Positions 27,025 through 37,402 of a DNA stretch of 64,000 bases are shown one piece after another (within the stretch, counting starts at the first letter, position 1; each line of letters starts with the position of its first letter). This stretch comes from Duganella zoogloeoides. GTDB lineage: Bacteria; Pseudomonadota; Gammaproteobacteria; Burkholderiales; Burkholderiaceae_D. The translations under genes were made by a program, and so were the position numbers. Under the pieces are notes generated by a model. The model did no database searches and had not been told where the DNA came from. It worked only from the letters and a program-made list of their open reading frames with translations. The DNA lies in assembly GCF_034479515.1 (NCBI RefSeq), contig NZ_CP140152.1, forward strand, positions 1,426,001 through 1,490,000, written 5' to 3'.

Positions 27025-29102
27025 CACTGCACCTTGGCGAAGACCAACGGGCTTTCGTTGACCGTCGGCTGGCTGCTGGCGCGCGCCTTGAGCACGGTGC
27101 GGATGCCGAACACCAGCACGCTCAGCACGACGATCACGAAGAAGCCGGCCAGGCCCGCGTCGAGGTAGTCGTTGAAGACCACCTGCTGCATCTGCGCCAT
27201 CGACTTGGCCGGGGCCAGGATCTTGCCTTCATCAATCGCTGCCTGGTACTTCGAGGCATGCGCCAGGAAACCGATTTTCGGATCGGCATGGAACATTTTC
27301 TGCCAGCCTGCGGTCAGCGTGCAGAGCAGCAGCCAGATGGTCGGCACGATGGTTACCCATGCGTATTTGCCGCGCTTCATCTTGAACAGCACGCAGGTAC
27401 CCAGCATCAGCGCGATGGCTGCCAGCATCTGGTTGGCGATACCGAACAGCGGCCACAAGGTGTTGATGCCACCGAGCGGATCGACCACGCCCTGGTACAG
27501 GAAGTAGCCCCACGCCGCCACGCACAGGCCGGTGGCGACCAGGTTGGCAAACGTGTTTTCGGTCTGCTTCATGGCCGGTACGAACGCGCCCATCAGATCT
27601 TGCAGCATGAAGCGGCCGGCGCGGGTGCCGGCATCGACGGCGGTGAGGATGAACAGTGCCTCGAACAGGATCGCGAAGTGGTACCAGAACGCCATCATGG
27701 CCTGGCCGCCGATCACGCTCGACAGGATGTGGGCCATGCCCACCGCCAGGGTCGGCGCGCCACCGGCGCGCGAGATGATGCTGTGCTCGCCAACGTCCTT
27801 GGCGGTTTGCACCAGCATTTCCGGCGTCACGTAGAAGCCCCATTGCGAAATGGCGGCAGCGGCGGACTCTGGCGTGGTGCCGATCAGCGCCGCCGGGCTG
27901 TTCATGGCGAAGTAAATGCCGGGCTCGATGGTCGAGGCGGCGACCAGCGCCATGATGGCCACGAACGATTCCATCAGCATGGCGCCGTAGCCGATGTAGC
28001 GGGCATGGGTTTCGTTTTCGATCATCTTGGGCGTGGTGCCCGAGGCGATCAGCGCGTGGAAGCCGGACACGGCGCCGCAAGCGATGGTGATGAACAGGAA
28101 CGGGAATAAAGTACCCGACCAGACCGGGCCGGTGCCGTCGATGAACTTGGTCATGGCCGGCATTTTCAGGTAAGGGGCCACCACGATGATGCCCACGGCC
28201 AGGCCGACAATGGTGCCGATCTTGAGGAAGGTGGACAGGTAGTCACGTGGCGCGAGCAGCAGCCACACCGGCAGGACCGACGCCACGAAGCCGTAGCCGA
28301 TCAGCATCCAGGTCAGCTCGGTGCCGGTGAAATCGAACATCGGCGCCAGGGCAGGGTGTTCCTGCACGTACTGGCCGCCGAAGATGGCCGCCATCAGCAG
28401 GACAAAACCGATGATCGACACTTCGCCGATGCGGCCCACGCGGATAAAGCGCGAGTACACGCCCATGAACAGCGCGATCGGGATGGTGGCAATCACCGTG
28501 AAGCTGCCCCACGGCGAATGCGTCAGGGCTTTTACCACGATCAGGGCCAGCACGGCCAGGATGATCACCATGATCATGAAGGTGCCGAGCAAGGCGATCA
28601 TGCCGGGAATCTGGCCCAGTTCGGATTTGATCAGGTCGCCCAGCGAGCGGCCGTCGCGGCGCATGGAAATGAACAGGATAATAAAATCCTGCACCGCGCC
28701 GGCAAACACCACGCCGGCCAGGATCCACAGCATGCCGGGCAGGTAGCCCATCTGCGCGGCCAGGACTGGCCCGACCAGCGGACCGGCGCCGGCAATGGCG
28801 GCAAAGTGGTGACCGAACAGCACGTTCTTGTTGGTGGGGACGTAGTCGAGGCCGTCATTGAGGCGTTGCGCCGGCGTCAGTCGCCTGGCGTCGAGCCCGA
28901 GCACGTTCTTGGCAATGTACAGGCTGTAATAACGATAAGCGATCAGATAGACGCACACGGCGGCAATCACGATCCAGATGGCGCTGATCGACTCGCCGCG
29001 CTTCAAGGCAATAAAGCCCAGTGCGGAAGCGCCGAGCAAGGCGACGACGGCCCAGCCCAGCTTGGCGCCGAGTGTCTGGGGTGCGGTTGGAACAGGTGTC
29101 AT
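27024..29102 (-). CDS. cstA: Carbon starvation protein CstA-family pyruvate/peptide transporter
   Basis: A 692-residue membrane protein with many transmembrane segments spread over its whole length. It has the family segments [60 protein letters not shown] and SGFHALIASGTTPKMI. The start at 29102 has a GGAGGAAG ribosome site. The longer frame begins with a non-family segment. Members import pyruvate or peptides during carbon limitation. It is followed by ybdD with stop/start overlap. The divergent Cache kinase and NarL-type regulator are plausible regulators, as in other CstA/BtsT systems. Confidence 0.95.
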   Translation of the reverse strand: MTPVPTAPQTLGAKLGWAVVALLGASALGFIALKRGESISAIWIVIAAVCVYLIAYRYYSLYIAKNVLGLDARRLTPAQRLNDGLDYVPTNKNVLFGHHFAAIAGAGPLVGPVLAAQMGYLPGMLWILAGVVFAGAVQDFIILFISMRRDGRSLGDLIKSELGQIPGMIALLGTFMIMVIILAVLALIVVKALTHSPWGSFTVIATIPIALFMGVYSRFIRVGRIGEVSIIGFVLLMAAIFGGQYVQEHPALAPMFDFTGTELTWMLIGYGFVASVLPVWLLLAPRDYLSTFLKIGTIVGLAVGIIVVAPYLKMPAMTKFIDGTGPVWSGTLFPFLFITIACGAVSGFHALIASGTTPKMIENETHARYIGYGAMLMESFVAIMALVAASTIEPGIYFAMNSPAALIGTTPESAAAAISQWGFYVTPEMLVQTAKDVGEHSIISRAGGAPTLAVGMAHILSSVIGGQAMMAFWYHFAILFEALFILTAVDAGTRAGRFMLQDLMGAFVPAMKQTENTFANLVATGLCVAAWGYFLYQGVVDPLGGINTLWPLFGIANQMLAAIALMLGTCVLFKMKRGKYAWVTIVPTIWLLLCTLTAGWQKMFHADPKIGFLAHASKYQAAIDEGKILAPAKSMAQMQQVVFNDYLDAGLAGFFVIVVLSVLVFGIRTVLKARASSQPTVNESPLVFAKVQ

Positions 29103-29288
29103 GCTTCCTCCAAGGATGGGGGCTGCTCTTGCCAATTCGGCATCGCGGCAGCTTATGGCGAGTATTCACGAATTACATAATTGAAGCAAGCGCAGGATTA
29201 CGCAGCTGTGTTGCGTATTTCTACGTAGGGGTGCGGGCGCGGGGAGGCGTAAAATCTCGTCTATACAAAATTCGATGGGAATACCCTC

Positions 29289-30650
29289 ATGAAGTTGCGG
29301 CAAAAAGTCATCTTCCTGGCCATTACGCCGCTGATTTTCGCCCTGTGCGCCATCGCACTGGCGGTGCAGCACCAGTCCGCCTTGCTGGCCCAGCAACAGC
29401 GCGACACCATCCAGCAAGCCTACCTGAGCAGCAAGGAGGCCGAACTCAAGCACTACGTGGCGCTGGCCACCCATTCCATCTCGCACCTGTACAACTCGGG
29501 CCGCAACGACGAGGCCACCCGCAACGAAGCCAAGCGCATCCTCGAATCGCTCAGCTACGGCGACGATGGCTATTTCTTCCTCTACGATATGCAGGGCAAT
29601 ACCCTGATGCACCCGCGCCAGCCCGACCTGGTGGGCAAAAACCTGTTCGAGATGCGCGATGCGCTGGGCCGCCCGACGATCCAGAACCTGCTGCAACGCG
29701 CGCGCAAAGGTGGCGGGCTGGAGCGCTACATGTGGGTCAAGCCCTCGACCCAGCAAGCCGTGGCCAAGCTCGGCTACGTGATCGCCATGCCGAACTGGGG
29801 CTGGATGATGGGCACCGGCATTTATCTCGACGACGTCGATCGGGCGCTGGCGCAGATCGACACCCAGCAGTCCGGCAACATCCACAACACCATGCTGTGG
29901 ATTGCCCTGATCGCGATTGCCGCCGCGCTGGTGGTGGCCGGCGCCGGGCTGGCCCTGAACGTCAGCGAACACCGCGTGGCCGACGCCAAGCTCAAGGTGC
30001 TGGCGCAGCGCGTGGTGGAGTCGCAGGAAGAAGAACGGGCCCGGCTGTCGCGCGACCTGCACGATGGCATCAGCCAGTGGCTCGTTTCCATCAAGCTGCA
30101 GATCGAGGCCGGCATGATCCGGCTGGCGTCGCCGAAACCCGAGCAGCGCCAGGCCGCCACCGCCGTGTTCGAGCACGCGGCCGACCAATTGAGCAACGTG
30201 ATGGGCGAGGTGCGCCGCATTTCCCACAACCTGCGCCCGGCCATCCTGGATGACCTGGGCCTGGCCGCCGCACTGCACCACCTGGGCCAGGAGTACACGC
30301 TCAGCTCGGGAACCCCGGTACACTTCGATACCACGGGCGCGGTCGATGCCCTGTCGGACGTGGCCAATACCGTGCTGTTCCGGGTGGCGCAGGAAGCGCT
30401 CACCAACATCGAACGCCACGCCGGCGCCAGGCACATCGGCATCCGCCTGACCGGTACCGCCGCCGGGGTAAGCTTGCGCATCAGCGACGACGGCAACGGT
30501 TTTGATGCGGAAAGCATCGCGCTGCACCCCAAGCACGGCATCGGCCTGCGCAATATGATGGAACGGATGGACGCCATCGGCGGCCGTTTCGAGATCGTGT
30601 CGTCCACCGAAGGCACCGTCCTCACGGCTTACGCCGCCTATAACAGCTAA
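29289..30650 (+). CDS. Sensor histidine kinase with Cache domain (NarX/DegS type)
   Basis: A 453-residue kinase. One membrane helix is at 8-27 and a second at about 202-224, enclosing a single Cache-type sensor (YGDDGYFFLYDMQGNTLMHP; GWMMGTGIYLDDVD). A HisKA_3 domain has the phospho-acceptor H258 in RLSRDLHDGISQ. The ATPase domain carries the FRVAQEALTNIERHA N-box and SDDGNGFD. Small organic ligands such as pyruvate or acetate are typical for this sensor type. It sits divergent from cstA and 0 bp upstream of its regulator gene. Control of cstA-ybdD is inferred. Confidence 0.9.
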   Translation: MKLRQKVIFLAITPLIFALCAIALAVQHQSALLAQQQRDTIQQAYLSSKEAELKHYVALATHSISHLYNSGRNDEATRNEAKRILESLSYGDDGYFFLYDMQGNTLMHPRQPDLVGKNLFEMRDALGRPTIQNLLQRARKGGGLERYMWVKPSTQQAVAKLGYVIAMPNWGWMMGTGIYLDDVDRALAQIDTQQSGNIHNTMLWIALIAIAAALVVAGAGLALNVSEHRVADAKLKVLAQRVVESQEEERARLSRDLHDGISQWLVSIKLQIEAGMIRLASPKPEQRQAATAVFEHAADQLSNVMGEVRRISHNLRPAILDDLGLAAALHHLGQEYTLSSGTPVHFDTTGAVDALSDVANTVLFRVAQEALTNIERHAGARHIGIRLTGTAAGVSLRISDDGNGFDAESIALHPKHGIGLRNMMERMDAIGGRFEIVSSTEGTVLTAYAAYNS

Positions 30651-31274
30651 ATGACTATGACAACACCTATCAAAATCCTGCTGGTCGATGACCACCCCCT
30701 GGTACGCGACGGCCTGCGCGCCCGCCTGGAGGCAATGCCGCAATTCGAGGTAGTGGCCGAAGCCGGCGGCGCCGCCGAAGCACTGGAGCAGGCGGGCCGC
30801 CACGCCATCGACCTGGTCCTCATGGACATCAATATGCGCGGCGCCAACGGCATCGAAGCGACCGCCCAGTTCAAGCAGGCATTCCCCCGCATCGCCGTGC
30901 TGATCCTGTCCATGCACGACAAGCTCGAATACGTGTCGCAGGCGATCCAGGCCGGTGCGCGCGGCTATGTACTGAAAGATGCGCCGGGCAAGGACATCGT
31001 GGTGGCGATCGAAACCGTGATGTCGGGCGGAATTTATTACAGCGCCGCGCTGGCGCGCCAGCTGGCCCAGCCGCAGAACCAGGACAACCAGCTGACGTCG
31101 CGCGAGCACGAAGTGCTGCGCCATATCGCCAACGGCGAATCGAACAAGCAGATCGCCCGCGCGCTCGACTTGTCGGTGCGCACCGTGGAAACCCACCGCC
31201 TCAACATCAAGCGCAAGCTGGGCATCGAAGGGCAGGCGGAATTGATACGCTTTGCCGTGCAGCACGCACAATAG
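30651..31274 (+). CDS. NarL/FixJ-type response regulator
   Basis: A 207-residue two-domain regulator. The receiver has the acidic pair in LLVDDHPLVRDG, phospho-acceptor D59 (VLMDINMRGANG) and lysine in YVLKDAPGK. The C-terminal LuxR-type helix-turn-helix is LTSREHEVLRHIANGESNKQ followed by ARALDLSVRTVETHR. It directly follows the Cache kinase stop, so the two form one operon and one two-component system. The likely target is the divergent cstA promoter (inference). Confidence 0.93.
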   Translation: MTMTTPIKILLVDDHPLVRDGLRARLEAMPQFEVVAEAGGAAEALEQAGRHAIDLVLMDINMRGANGIEATAQFKQAFPRIAVLILSMHDKLEYVSQAIQAGARGYVLKDAPGKDIVVAIETVMSGGIYYSAALARQLAQPQNQDNQLTSREHEVLRHIANGESNKQIARALDLSVRTVETHRLNIKRKLGIEGQAELIRFAVQHAQ

Positions 31275-31507
31275 TGTCGGGCTATTTGTAAGCATGCAAC
31301 ACTTTAGAGTCACTTTCCTAATAGTATTAAGCTCTTTCTAATATTTCGTGTTTCTGGGGCAATATCTGCTATATTCGGACTGCTTGGAAAAGAGCAATTG
31401 TGTAAAAATATAAAATGTTTTCTATCCTGTAAGTTGGCTCACTACTCGTCATATGGCACATCGCACAGGGTCCGAACAACGCGCGCCGAACCTTCAAAGA
31501 GAACTTG

Positions 31508-32686
31508 ATGTCTGCGCCTGAAAATAAATCGTTCCCACTCGCGGAACTCCAGGCAGTGTCCGACGCCCGCTACGCCTGGGTGGCGCTGGTGCTCACCCCT
31601 GCCGGGCACGACGGTGCCGAAGTTACCGACCCGTTCCAGGACGCACTGATCCTGCTCAAAACCCCGGCCGTGTTCGACCTGCTGGCGCCGCTCGACGTGG
31701 TGGTGCCGGTGGCCGCGCCAGCCCGGCTGGAACTGTCGCAACTGTCCACCTTGCCGCCCAATCGCGTGATCCTGCGCGTGCCGGCTGCTGCCTGCGTCGA
31801 TCCGGCGGTACAGAAAAAACTGGCCACCCTGGCCGACGCCGGCTACCGCACCATGACCGACGGCGTGGCGCCGGGCTCGGCCGCCACCCTGTGCAGCGCC
31901 CGTTCGCTGATGGTCGATGCTTCCGTGGACTTGCCGCCGGTGGTAGCCCTGATCGGCCAGCCTGGCCCGCACCTGGCCACCAATATGCCCAGCGAAGCGC
32001 GTATCGTGGTCTGCGCCCAAGCGGGTTTCAGCTGGTTCATGGGAGACTTTGCCAGCAACCCGGACCACGACAACGCTGGCGACGGCACCTCGCGCAAGCG
32101 CCTGCTGGCGCTGCTGGGCTTGCTGGCGCGCGATGCCGATACGCGCGAGCTCGAAGTGCTGCTCAAACAGGATCCGTCGCTGTCGTACCACCTGTTAAAA
32201 CTGGTCAACTCGGCCGCGTTCGCGCTCAGTTCGCCAGTGCACAGCTTCAGCCAGGCCATCAACGTGCTGGGCCGGCGCCAGTTGCAGCGCTGGCTGCAAC
32301 TGCTGCTGTACGCGCGCCAGCAGGACGATGGCCTGCCCAACCCGCTGCTGCCGCTGGCCGCCGTGCGCGCCGCGCAAATGGAAGCGCTGGTGCGCGCCCA
32401 GGGCGGCGACCGCGACCGGCAGGACATGGCGTTCGTCGCCGGCGTGTTCTCGCTGCTGGACCGCTTGCTCGGCATGGAGATGACCGAAATCGTCGCCGCC
32501 CTCAGCCTGGACCTGGACGTGGTGATGGCCTTGCTCGACCGCGCCGGCCCGCTGGGCGAACTGCTCAAGCTGGTGGAAGGCCACGACCGCGCCGCGCTGG
32601 CCCAGGCCGGCATCGACGCCGAAACATACTGGCAGACCCAGCTAGAAGCCCACCAGTGGGCGCTGCAGGTCAGCCGGAGCCTGTAA
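31508..32686 (+). CDS. EAL/HDOD-type signalling protein with degenerate N-terminal domain
   Basis: A 392-residue protein. The C-terminal half is an HDOD domain ([77 protein letters not shown]). The N-terminal 190 residues have the size and position of the degenerate EAL domain of YuxH-like proteins but lack EAL catalytic motifs. The ATG at 31508 follows an AGAG-type site; the frame one codon earlier begins with TTG. It lies 5 bp before the PAS-GGDEF-EAL gene, so both probably act in c-di-GMP signalling. An AT-rich 233-bp region precedes it with no confident promoter. Confidence 0.82.
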   Translation: MSAPENKSFPLAELQAVSDARYAWVALVLTPAGHDGAEVTDPFQDALILLKTPAVFDLLAPLDVVVPVAAPARLELSQLSTLPPNRVILRVPAAACVDPAVQKKLATLADAGYRTMTDGVAPGSAATLCSARSLMVDASVDLPPVVALIGQPGPHLATNMPSEARIVVCAQAGFSWFMGDFASNPDHDNAGDGTSRKRLLALLGLLARDADTRELEVLLKQDPSLSYHLLKLVNSAAFALSSPVHSFSQAINVLGRRQLQRWLQLLLYARQQDDGLPNPLLPLAAVRAAQMEALVRAQGGDRDRQDMAFVAGVFSLLDRLLGMEMTEIVAALSLDLDVVMALLDRAGPLGELLKLVEGHDRAALAQAGIDAETYWQTQLEAHQWALQVSRSL

Positions 32687-32691
32687 CGACC

Positions 32692-34776
32692 ATGCGCAGC
32701 CACCCCGTCACGGATTTCATCGCCAACAGCGCCGCCCTCTGCGACGCCGTGCTGCGGCTGCGTGGCCACGCGCTGGTGGAGGAACTGGGACGCATCGTGC
32801 GCAGCGTGACCGGCAGTCCGCTCGGCGAATATTTGCCGGCCGAAGCTGCGTCGCTGCTGGCCAAGCTGCCGGCGCCCGAAATCCACGCCGCCAACGACGC
32901 GCCGGTGCCCACGCTCACCCAGGACATCTGGTTCGACAGCAAGTACTTCGGCCGCTTCACCGTCTCGGGCCGCCTCGACTACAGCGACCTCGACCGCCAG
33001 CACCTGGCCAGCCTGGCCACGCTGGCCGGCAGCGTGCTGCAAGTGCACTCGCTGGCCCAGCGCAGTACCCACGCGTACAGCCAGGTGGAAGCGAAGTTGC
33101 AGCACCAGGCCCAGATCCTCGACCATATCCACGAATCGGTGGTGACGATGGACATGAGCGGCTTCATCCTTAGCTGGAACAAGGGCGCCGAACGGCTGTT
33201 CGGCTACACCGCCGTGGAAGCGTTGGGCCGCAACATCCTGTTCCTGTACGAAGACGAAGACATGGGCTTCGACGACCCGTTCGTGGAGCAGGGCGGGCGC
33301 CTAATGGAAGTGCGCCGCAAAAAGAAATCGGGCGAGGTGTTCTGGGCCAGCCTGTCGCTGTCGCCGCTGTGCGACGGCAACAGCCGCTCGGTCGGCCTGA
33401 TCGCGTACCTGACCGACATCACCGAACGCAAGATGGCGGAAGAACGCATCCACCACCTGGCCTATTACGACGCGCTGACCAACCTGCCCAACCGCACCTT
33501 GCTGACCAAGCTGGTGGACCAGGCGCTGATGGTGGCCCAGCGCGGCCGCCTGCACGGCTGCGTGCTGTTCATCGACCTCAACCGTTTTAAGTTGATCAAC
33601 GACACGCTGGGCCGCAAGATCGGCGACGCGCTGCTGTGCGAAGTGGCGCGCCGCTTCCGCACCGTGCTGCGCGACCAGGACCTGGTGGCCCGCCTCGGCG
33701 GCGACGAATTTGCCGTGGGCCTGTTCGACATCGGCCAGCATTTCGAAGCGAGCATGGTGGCGCAAAAGCTGCTGGCCACGCTCAACACCCCGATCATCAT
33801 CGACGGCCACGACCTGCGCGTGGGCGGCAGCGTCGGCATCAGCGTGTATCCGCAAGACGGCGACGATGCAGAAACCCTGTTGCGCCTGGCCGACATCGCC
33901 ATGTACCGCGCCAAGCAGGAGGGCGGCAGCGACGGCGACCACGTGGCTTTCTACAGCCAGGACATGAACCAGGGCATGCAGGAACGCATGCGCATCGAAA
34001 CCGGCCTGCGCGCCGCGCTCGGCAACGGCGAACTGCTGCTGCACTACCAGCCCAAGTTCTGCATCGAGAACGGCAGGATCATCGGCGCCGAAGCGCTGGT
34101 GCGCTGGCGCCACCCGGTGCGCGGCCTGGTGCCGCCGTCCGAATTCATCCCGCTGGCCGAATCGACCGGCCTGGTGGTGCAAGTGGGGGAGTGGGTGCTG
34201 GAAGCGGCTTGCGCCCAGGCCAAGCAATGGAAAGACGCCGGCCTGCCGCCGATCCGGCTGGCAGTCAACGTCTCCGCGCGCGAATTCACGTCATCGTTGC
34301 CGGGCCGGGTGCAGGACACGCTGGACCGCTACGGCCTGGAGCCTACCTGGCTGGAACTGGAAATCACCGAAAGCACGCTGATGCACAACATCGACCGCGT
34401 GATCGGCATCATGGACCGCATCACCGCCATCGGCGTGACGCTCTCGCTCGACGACTTCGGCACCGGCTACTCGAGCCTGTCGTACCTGAAACGCTTCCCG
34501 ATCGACACCCTGAAAATCGACCGGTCGTTCACCATCGGCCTGCCGAGCGACGCCAACGACTGCGCCATCGCCAACACCATCATCAGCATCGCCCAGCAGC
34601 TCAAGCACAAGGTGATCGCCGAAGGCGTGGAAACCGTGGAGCAGCTGGCCTTCCTGAAAAACAGCGGCTGCGACGAAGTGCAGGGATATTTGTTTGCCAA
34701 GCCGCTGGAGGCGGACGCCTTCGAGCAGGCGCTGCGCGAGAACTGGGCGCCGGGCCACGCCACGCGCGCTGCCTGA
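32692..34776 (+). CDS. PAS-GGDEF-EAL c-di-GMP signalling protein
   Basis: A 694-residue cytoplasmic protein. An N-terminal region of about 140 residues of unknown fold is followed by PAS (about 142-250: [20 protein letters not shown], ending TDITERK). GGDEF follows with intact [11 protein letters not shown], then EAL with intact GAEALVRW and [16 protein letters not shown]. Both enzyme motifs are complete, so diguanylate cyclase and phosphodiesterase activities are possible. The ATG at 32692 lies 5 bp after the HDOD gene stop. A longer open frame through the HDOD gene is a shadow. It converges with the siderophore receptor. Confidence 0.92.
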   Translation: MRSHPVTDFIANSAALCDAVLRLRGHALVEELGRIVRSVTGSPLGEYLPAEAASLLAKLPAPEIHAANDAPVPTLTQDIWFDSKYFGRFTVSGRLDYSDLDRQHLASLATLAGSVLQVHSLAQRSTHAYSQVEAKLQHQAQILDHIHESVVTMDMSGFILSWNKGAERLFGYTAVEALGRNILFLYEDEDMGFDDPFVEQGGRLMEVRRKKKSGEVFWASLSLSPLCDGNSRSVGLIAYLTDITERKMAEERIHHLAYYDALTNLPNRTLLTKLVDQALMVAQRGRLHGCVLFIDLNRFKLINDTLGRKIGDALLCEVARRFRTVLRDQDLVARLGGDEFAVGLFDIGQHFEASMVAQKLLATLNTPIIIDGHDLRVGGSVGISVYPQDGDDAETLLRLADIAMYRAKQEGGSDGDHVAFYSQDMNQGMQERMRIETGLRAALGNGELLLHYQPKFCIENGRIIGAEALVRWRHPVRGLVPPSEFIPLAESTGLVVQVGEWVLEAACAQAKQWKDAGLPPIRLAVNVSAREFTSSLPGRVQDTLDRYGLEPTWLELEITESTLMHNIDRVIGIMDRITAIGVTLSLDDFGTGYSSLSYLKRFPIDTLKIDRSFTIGLPSDANDCAIANTIISIAQQLKHKVIAEGVETVEQLAFLKNSGCDEVQGYLFAKPLEADAFEQALRENWAPGHATRAA

Positions 34777-34852
34777 ACCGGCGTCGCGCTGACGGCGCTG
34801 CGCCACCGGGTCGGCAGCGCTGGCGACAGATAACCTTCTTGCGCGCCTTTCG

Positions 34853-36976
34853 TTACAGGTCCACTTTCATGCTCAGCTTGATCAGGCGCGGCGCACCGGC
34901 CGCCAGCCGGGTGCCGGCGCCGGCCCAGTACTGCTTGTCGCCCAGGTTTTCCACGTTGACCTGCCACGTGGTCTGCCGGCCCATCACCTGGTTGACGTAA
35001 CGTGCGCCAGCGCTGAACAGCGTCACGCCGCCCAGGAATGCCTGGTTCAAATCGTTGACCGGGCGCGCACTGTAGTAATACGCGCCGCCATTGAGCGACA
35101 GGCCGGGCACGGTATCGAACGCGTACGACAGGAAGGCGCTGGCCGTGCGCTTGGACGCATTTTCCGGCGCCTTGCCGTTGTATTCGGCGGTCGTGTGTTC
35201 GAACTGCGGGTTGAGCAACTGGCCCGACGTCTGCCACGACAACTGGCGCGTGAGCTTGCCTTGGGTGGAAATTTCCAGGCCCTGGTAATGCTGCTCGCCG
35301 TCAGCCACAAAATAGTTGGCGGCGTTGGTGTAATAGCCGGGGCGGCTGATGTCGAACAGTGCGGCCGACACCAGCGTGCCGTTGGCGGTCAGCCAGCGCG
35401 CGCCGAGTTCCTTCTGCTTGCTCACCCCGGGCGCCATCTTGACGCTCTGGTTGACGGTGCCGGTAGGGCCGGTTTCGCCTTCCTCCAGGCCGCGCGCGGC
35501 GGACGCGTAGAACGACAGCTGCAGCGACAGTTTATAGATCAGCGACACCATCGGCGTGGTCTTGCTCACGTCGTAGTGGGTAGAACCCTGGTCGCTCCGG
35601 TACGACGAGTGACGCACGCCCAGCACGCTTTGCCATTGCGGCGAGAACTCGATGCGGTCGAGCGCATAAATACCCTTGTCGCTTGTTTTCAGCGCAGCCG
35701 TGGTCGGCGTGGCGGGCCTGGCGCCGAACACCACGCTCGAGAGCGGAATCGTCACCGGGTTGTACAGGTTTTGCGACGCGATCGTGTAGTTGCTCTGGTA
35801 GATCGGGTCCTGGGTTTTTTCAGTGCGGGCAACGCCCACCGTCAGCTCGTGCTTGAGCGGACCGGTCCGGAGATTACCCACCACCTCGGCGCGCAGCAGG
35901 TCGGACCCGGTGACGCTGTGCTGCATATTGCCGGTAATGCGGCCGGCGCCGGTGGCCAGTGCGGCAGCGTTATTCAGGCGGAAGATCGGCAGCGTGCGGT
36001 CGCGCGCCGTTTGCGAGTGGCCGGCCTCCACGGTCACGGCCCAGCCGTCGGCCAGCGCATAGTCGGCGCGCAGCTGGGCATTGTTGGTCGTGGCCTCGAA
36101 GCGGGCCCAGTCCGGACCGATCAGCGCCTTCGGATCGACCGCGCGCGGCAGCGTGATCACGCCATTGACAGCGGCAGGCAGCGCCACGCCGGCCTGCTCC
36201 GTCACGCGGCGCTGGTCATGTTCGAGATCGGCCTTGAGCAGCAGGCGGTTGTTCACGCGCCAGTCCAGCGCGGCCGAGACAAACTTGCGATTGCCATTGC
36301 CCACGTCGCGCAGGTACGAGCCCAGCGTGCCACCGGCAGCATTGATGCGCACGCCAAACTGCTGCTGATCGCCAAAGCGGCGGCCCACATCGGCATTGGC
36401 CACCGCCGTACCGTTCTGGTCTACCGTCAGGCCCACGCTGGTCACCGGCGTACCGCCCGCGCGCTTGGTGACAAAGTTGACCACGCCGGCCGGCGACGTA
36501 AAGCCGTAGTACAGGGCGGACGCGCCCTTGAGCACTTCCACGCGCTCCTTGTTTTCCATAGCCACTTGCGAGAAGTTCATGATCGGCATGGATCCGTTCA
36601 GGCGGTAATTGGTACGGTTTTCCACCGCGATGCCGCGAATGACCAGCTGGTCCCAGGTGTCACCGCCGTTTTGCTGGCGCGTGACGCCAGCGGTATTGCG
36701 CACCGCATCGTACAAGCCGCCCATTGCCTGCAGATCGATCAGCTCGCGCGTGACCACGTTGACGGTGGAAGGCACGTCCATGATGTTCGAGCCGCGAAAG
36801 CTGCCGGCCTCGGTGGTGGTCGGCAGCAAGCCGTCTGCGCGGGCGCCGGTGATCTGCACCGCCTGCAACACCTGCACGTCGTCCGGTTGCGCTTGCGCCA
36901 TTGCGAGGCCGGGCAGGCAGGCCAGGGGCAGGGCGTGGGTGAGCAGGAAGTAGCGAGGGCGGCTGGTAGGTGTCAT
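34853..36976 (-). CDS. TonB-dependent siderophore receptor
   Basis: A 707-residue outer-membrane receptor. The signal peptide starts at MTPTSRPRYFLLTHALPLAC and ends near AMAQAQ. The plug domain shows IMDVPSTVNVVTRELIDLQ, DQLVIRGIAVENRTNYRLNG and VLKGASALYYGFTSPAGVVN. The barrel ends in INLEDKQYW-type and terminal aromatic-poor VDL residues. The layout is that of the siderophore receptor family (hydroxamate or catecholate type not decided). No strong ribosome site precedes the ATG. A Fur-box-like site lies 42 bp upstream, so repression by iron is likely. No siderophore synthesis gene is near. Confidence 0.9.
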   Translation of the reverse strand: MTPTSRPRYFLLTHALPLACLPGLAMAQAQPDDVQVLQAVQITGARADGLLPTTTEAGSFRGSNIMDVPSTVNVVTRELIDLQAMGGLYDAVRNTAGVTRQQNGGDTWDQLVIRGIAVENRTNYRLNGSMPIMNFSQVAMENKERVEVLKGASALYYGFTSPAGVVNFVTKRAGGTPVTSVGLTVDQNGTAVANADVGRRFGDQQQFGVRINAAGGTLGSYLRDVGNGNRKFVSAALDWRVNNRLLLKADLEHDQRRVTEQAGVALPAAVNGVITLPRAVDPKALIGPDWARFEATTNNAQLRADYALADGWAVTVEAGHSQTARDRTLPIFRLNNAAALATGAGRITGNMQHSVTGSDLLRAEVVGNLRTGPLKHELTVGVARTEKTQDPIYQSNYTIASQNLYNPVTIPLSSVVFGARPATPTTAALKTSDKGIYALDRIEFSPQWQSVLGVRHSSYRSDQGSTHYDVSKTTPMVSLIYKLSLQLSFYASAARGLEEGETGPTGTVNQSVKMAPGVSKQKELGARWLTANGTLVSAALFDISRPGYYTNAANYFVADGEQHYQGLEISTQGKLTRQLSWQTSGQLLNPQFEHTTAEYNGKAPENASKRTASAFLSYAFDTVPGLSLNGGAYYYSARPVNDLNQAFLGGVTLFSAGARYVNQVMGRQTTWQVNVENLGDKQYWAGAGTRLAAGAPRLIKLSMKVDL

Positions 36977-37017
36977 GGTTGTCTTGAGGAGAGCTAGGTC
37001 AGGTGCGCATGGTATAG

Positions 37018-37040
37018 AAAATGAGAACCATTCGCAATTG
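37018..37040. promoter_or_regulatory. Fur-box-like operator
   Basis: AATGAGAACCATTCGCAATT resembles the 19-bp Fur consensus (AATGATAATCATTATCATT type) with the 7-1-7 pattern partly kept. It lies 42 bp upstream of the siderophore receptor start. The link to iron regulation follows from the gene family. Confidence 0.55.
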
Positions 37041-37094
37041 TGGCCGTTACGTAGGGTATGGGGTGGTTTCGTCGCCAAAGCGGGACGAAATCTG

Positions 37095-37100
37095 TATAAT
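37095..37100 (+). promoter_or_regulatory. -10 box of the tRNA-Ser gene
   Basis: A perfect TATAAT ends 11 bp before the tRNA. The -35 region is weak. Confidence 0.55.
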
Positions 37101-37111
37101 GCCCCGCACTA

Positions 37112-37201
37112 GGAAGCGTGGCCGAGTGGTTGAAGGCAGCAGTCTTGAAAACTGCCGACGGTTTGCGCCGTTCGTGAGTTCGAATCTCACCGCTTCCGCC
37201 A
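37112..37201 (+). tRNA. tRNA-Ser (anticodon UGA), CCA encoded
   Basis: The acceptor stem GGAAGCG pairs with CGCTTCC. The D arm is GGCCGAGTGGTTGAAGGC-like; the anticodon stem GCAGT/ACTGC holds loop CTTGAAA with anticodon TGA. A long variable arm typical of serine tRNA and the T arm with GTTCGAATC follow, and GCCA is at the 3' end. It is followed by a strong terminator. The accessory region begins immediately downstream. Confidence 0.97.
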
Positions 37202-37212
37202 GGAAATAAAAT

Positions 37213-37236
37213 AAACCGCCGTCAGGCGGTTTTTTT
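37213..37236 (+). terminator. Rho-independent terminator of tRNA-Ser
   Basis: AAACCGCC, a GTCA loop and GGCGGTTT, followed by T residues. In 37238-37402 three more GC-rich hairpins (GCAAGGCCC/GGGCCTTGC, GGGCATGGCCC/GGGCCATCCC, CGCGCGCC/GGCGCGCG) are seen but no gene. Confidence 0.9.
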
Positions 37237-37402
37237 ATTGCTGGGCGGAAGCGAGCAAGGCCCCTGCGGGCCTTGCGTGTGAGATTTGAAGGGCATGGCC
37301 CTACCGGGCCATCCCGCTTCGAATCGCCCATCTGCCGAGCGCTTTGCGCCCGGCGTCGCGCGCCGCAGGCGCGCGTATTTCATCCGATCAGCTAGATCAA
37401 TC

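Noticed and set aside
37047..37331. 94-codon minus-strand frame across tRNA-Ser
   Set aside because: It is the translated complement of the tRNA and its terminator, a known kind of spurious call.
37202..37402. tRNA-Ser as an integration site with a downstream direct repeat (att)
   Set aside because: No copy of the tRNA 3' end and no integrase gene were seen in the accessory region.
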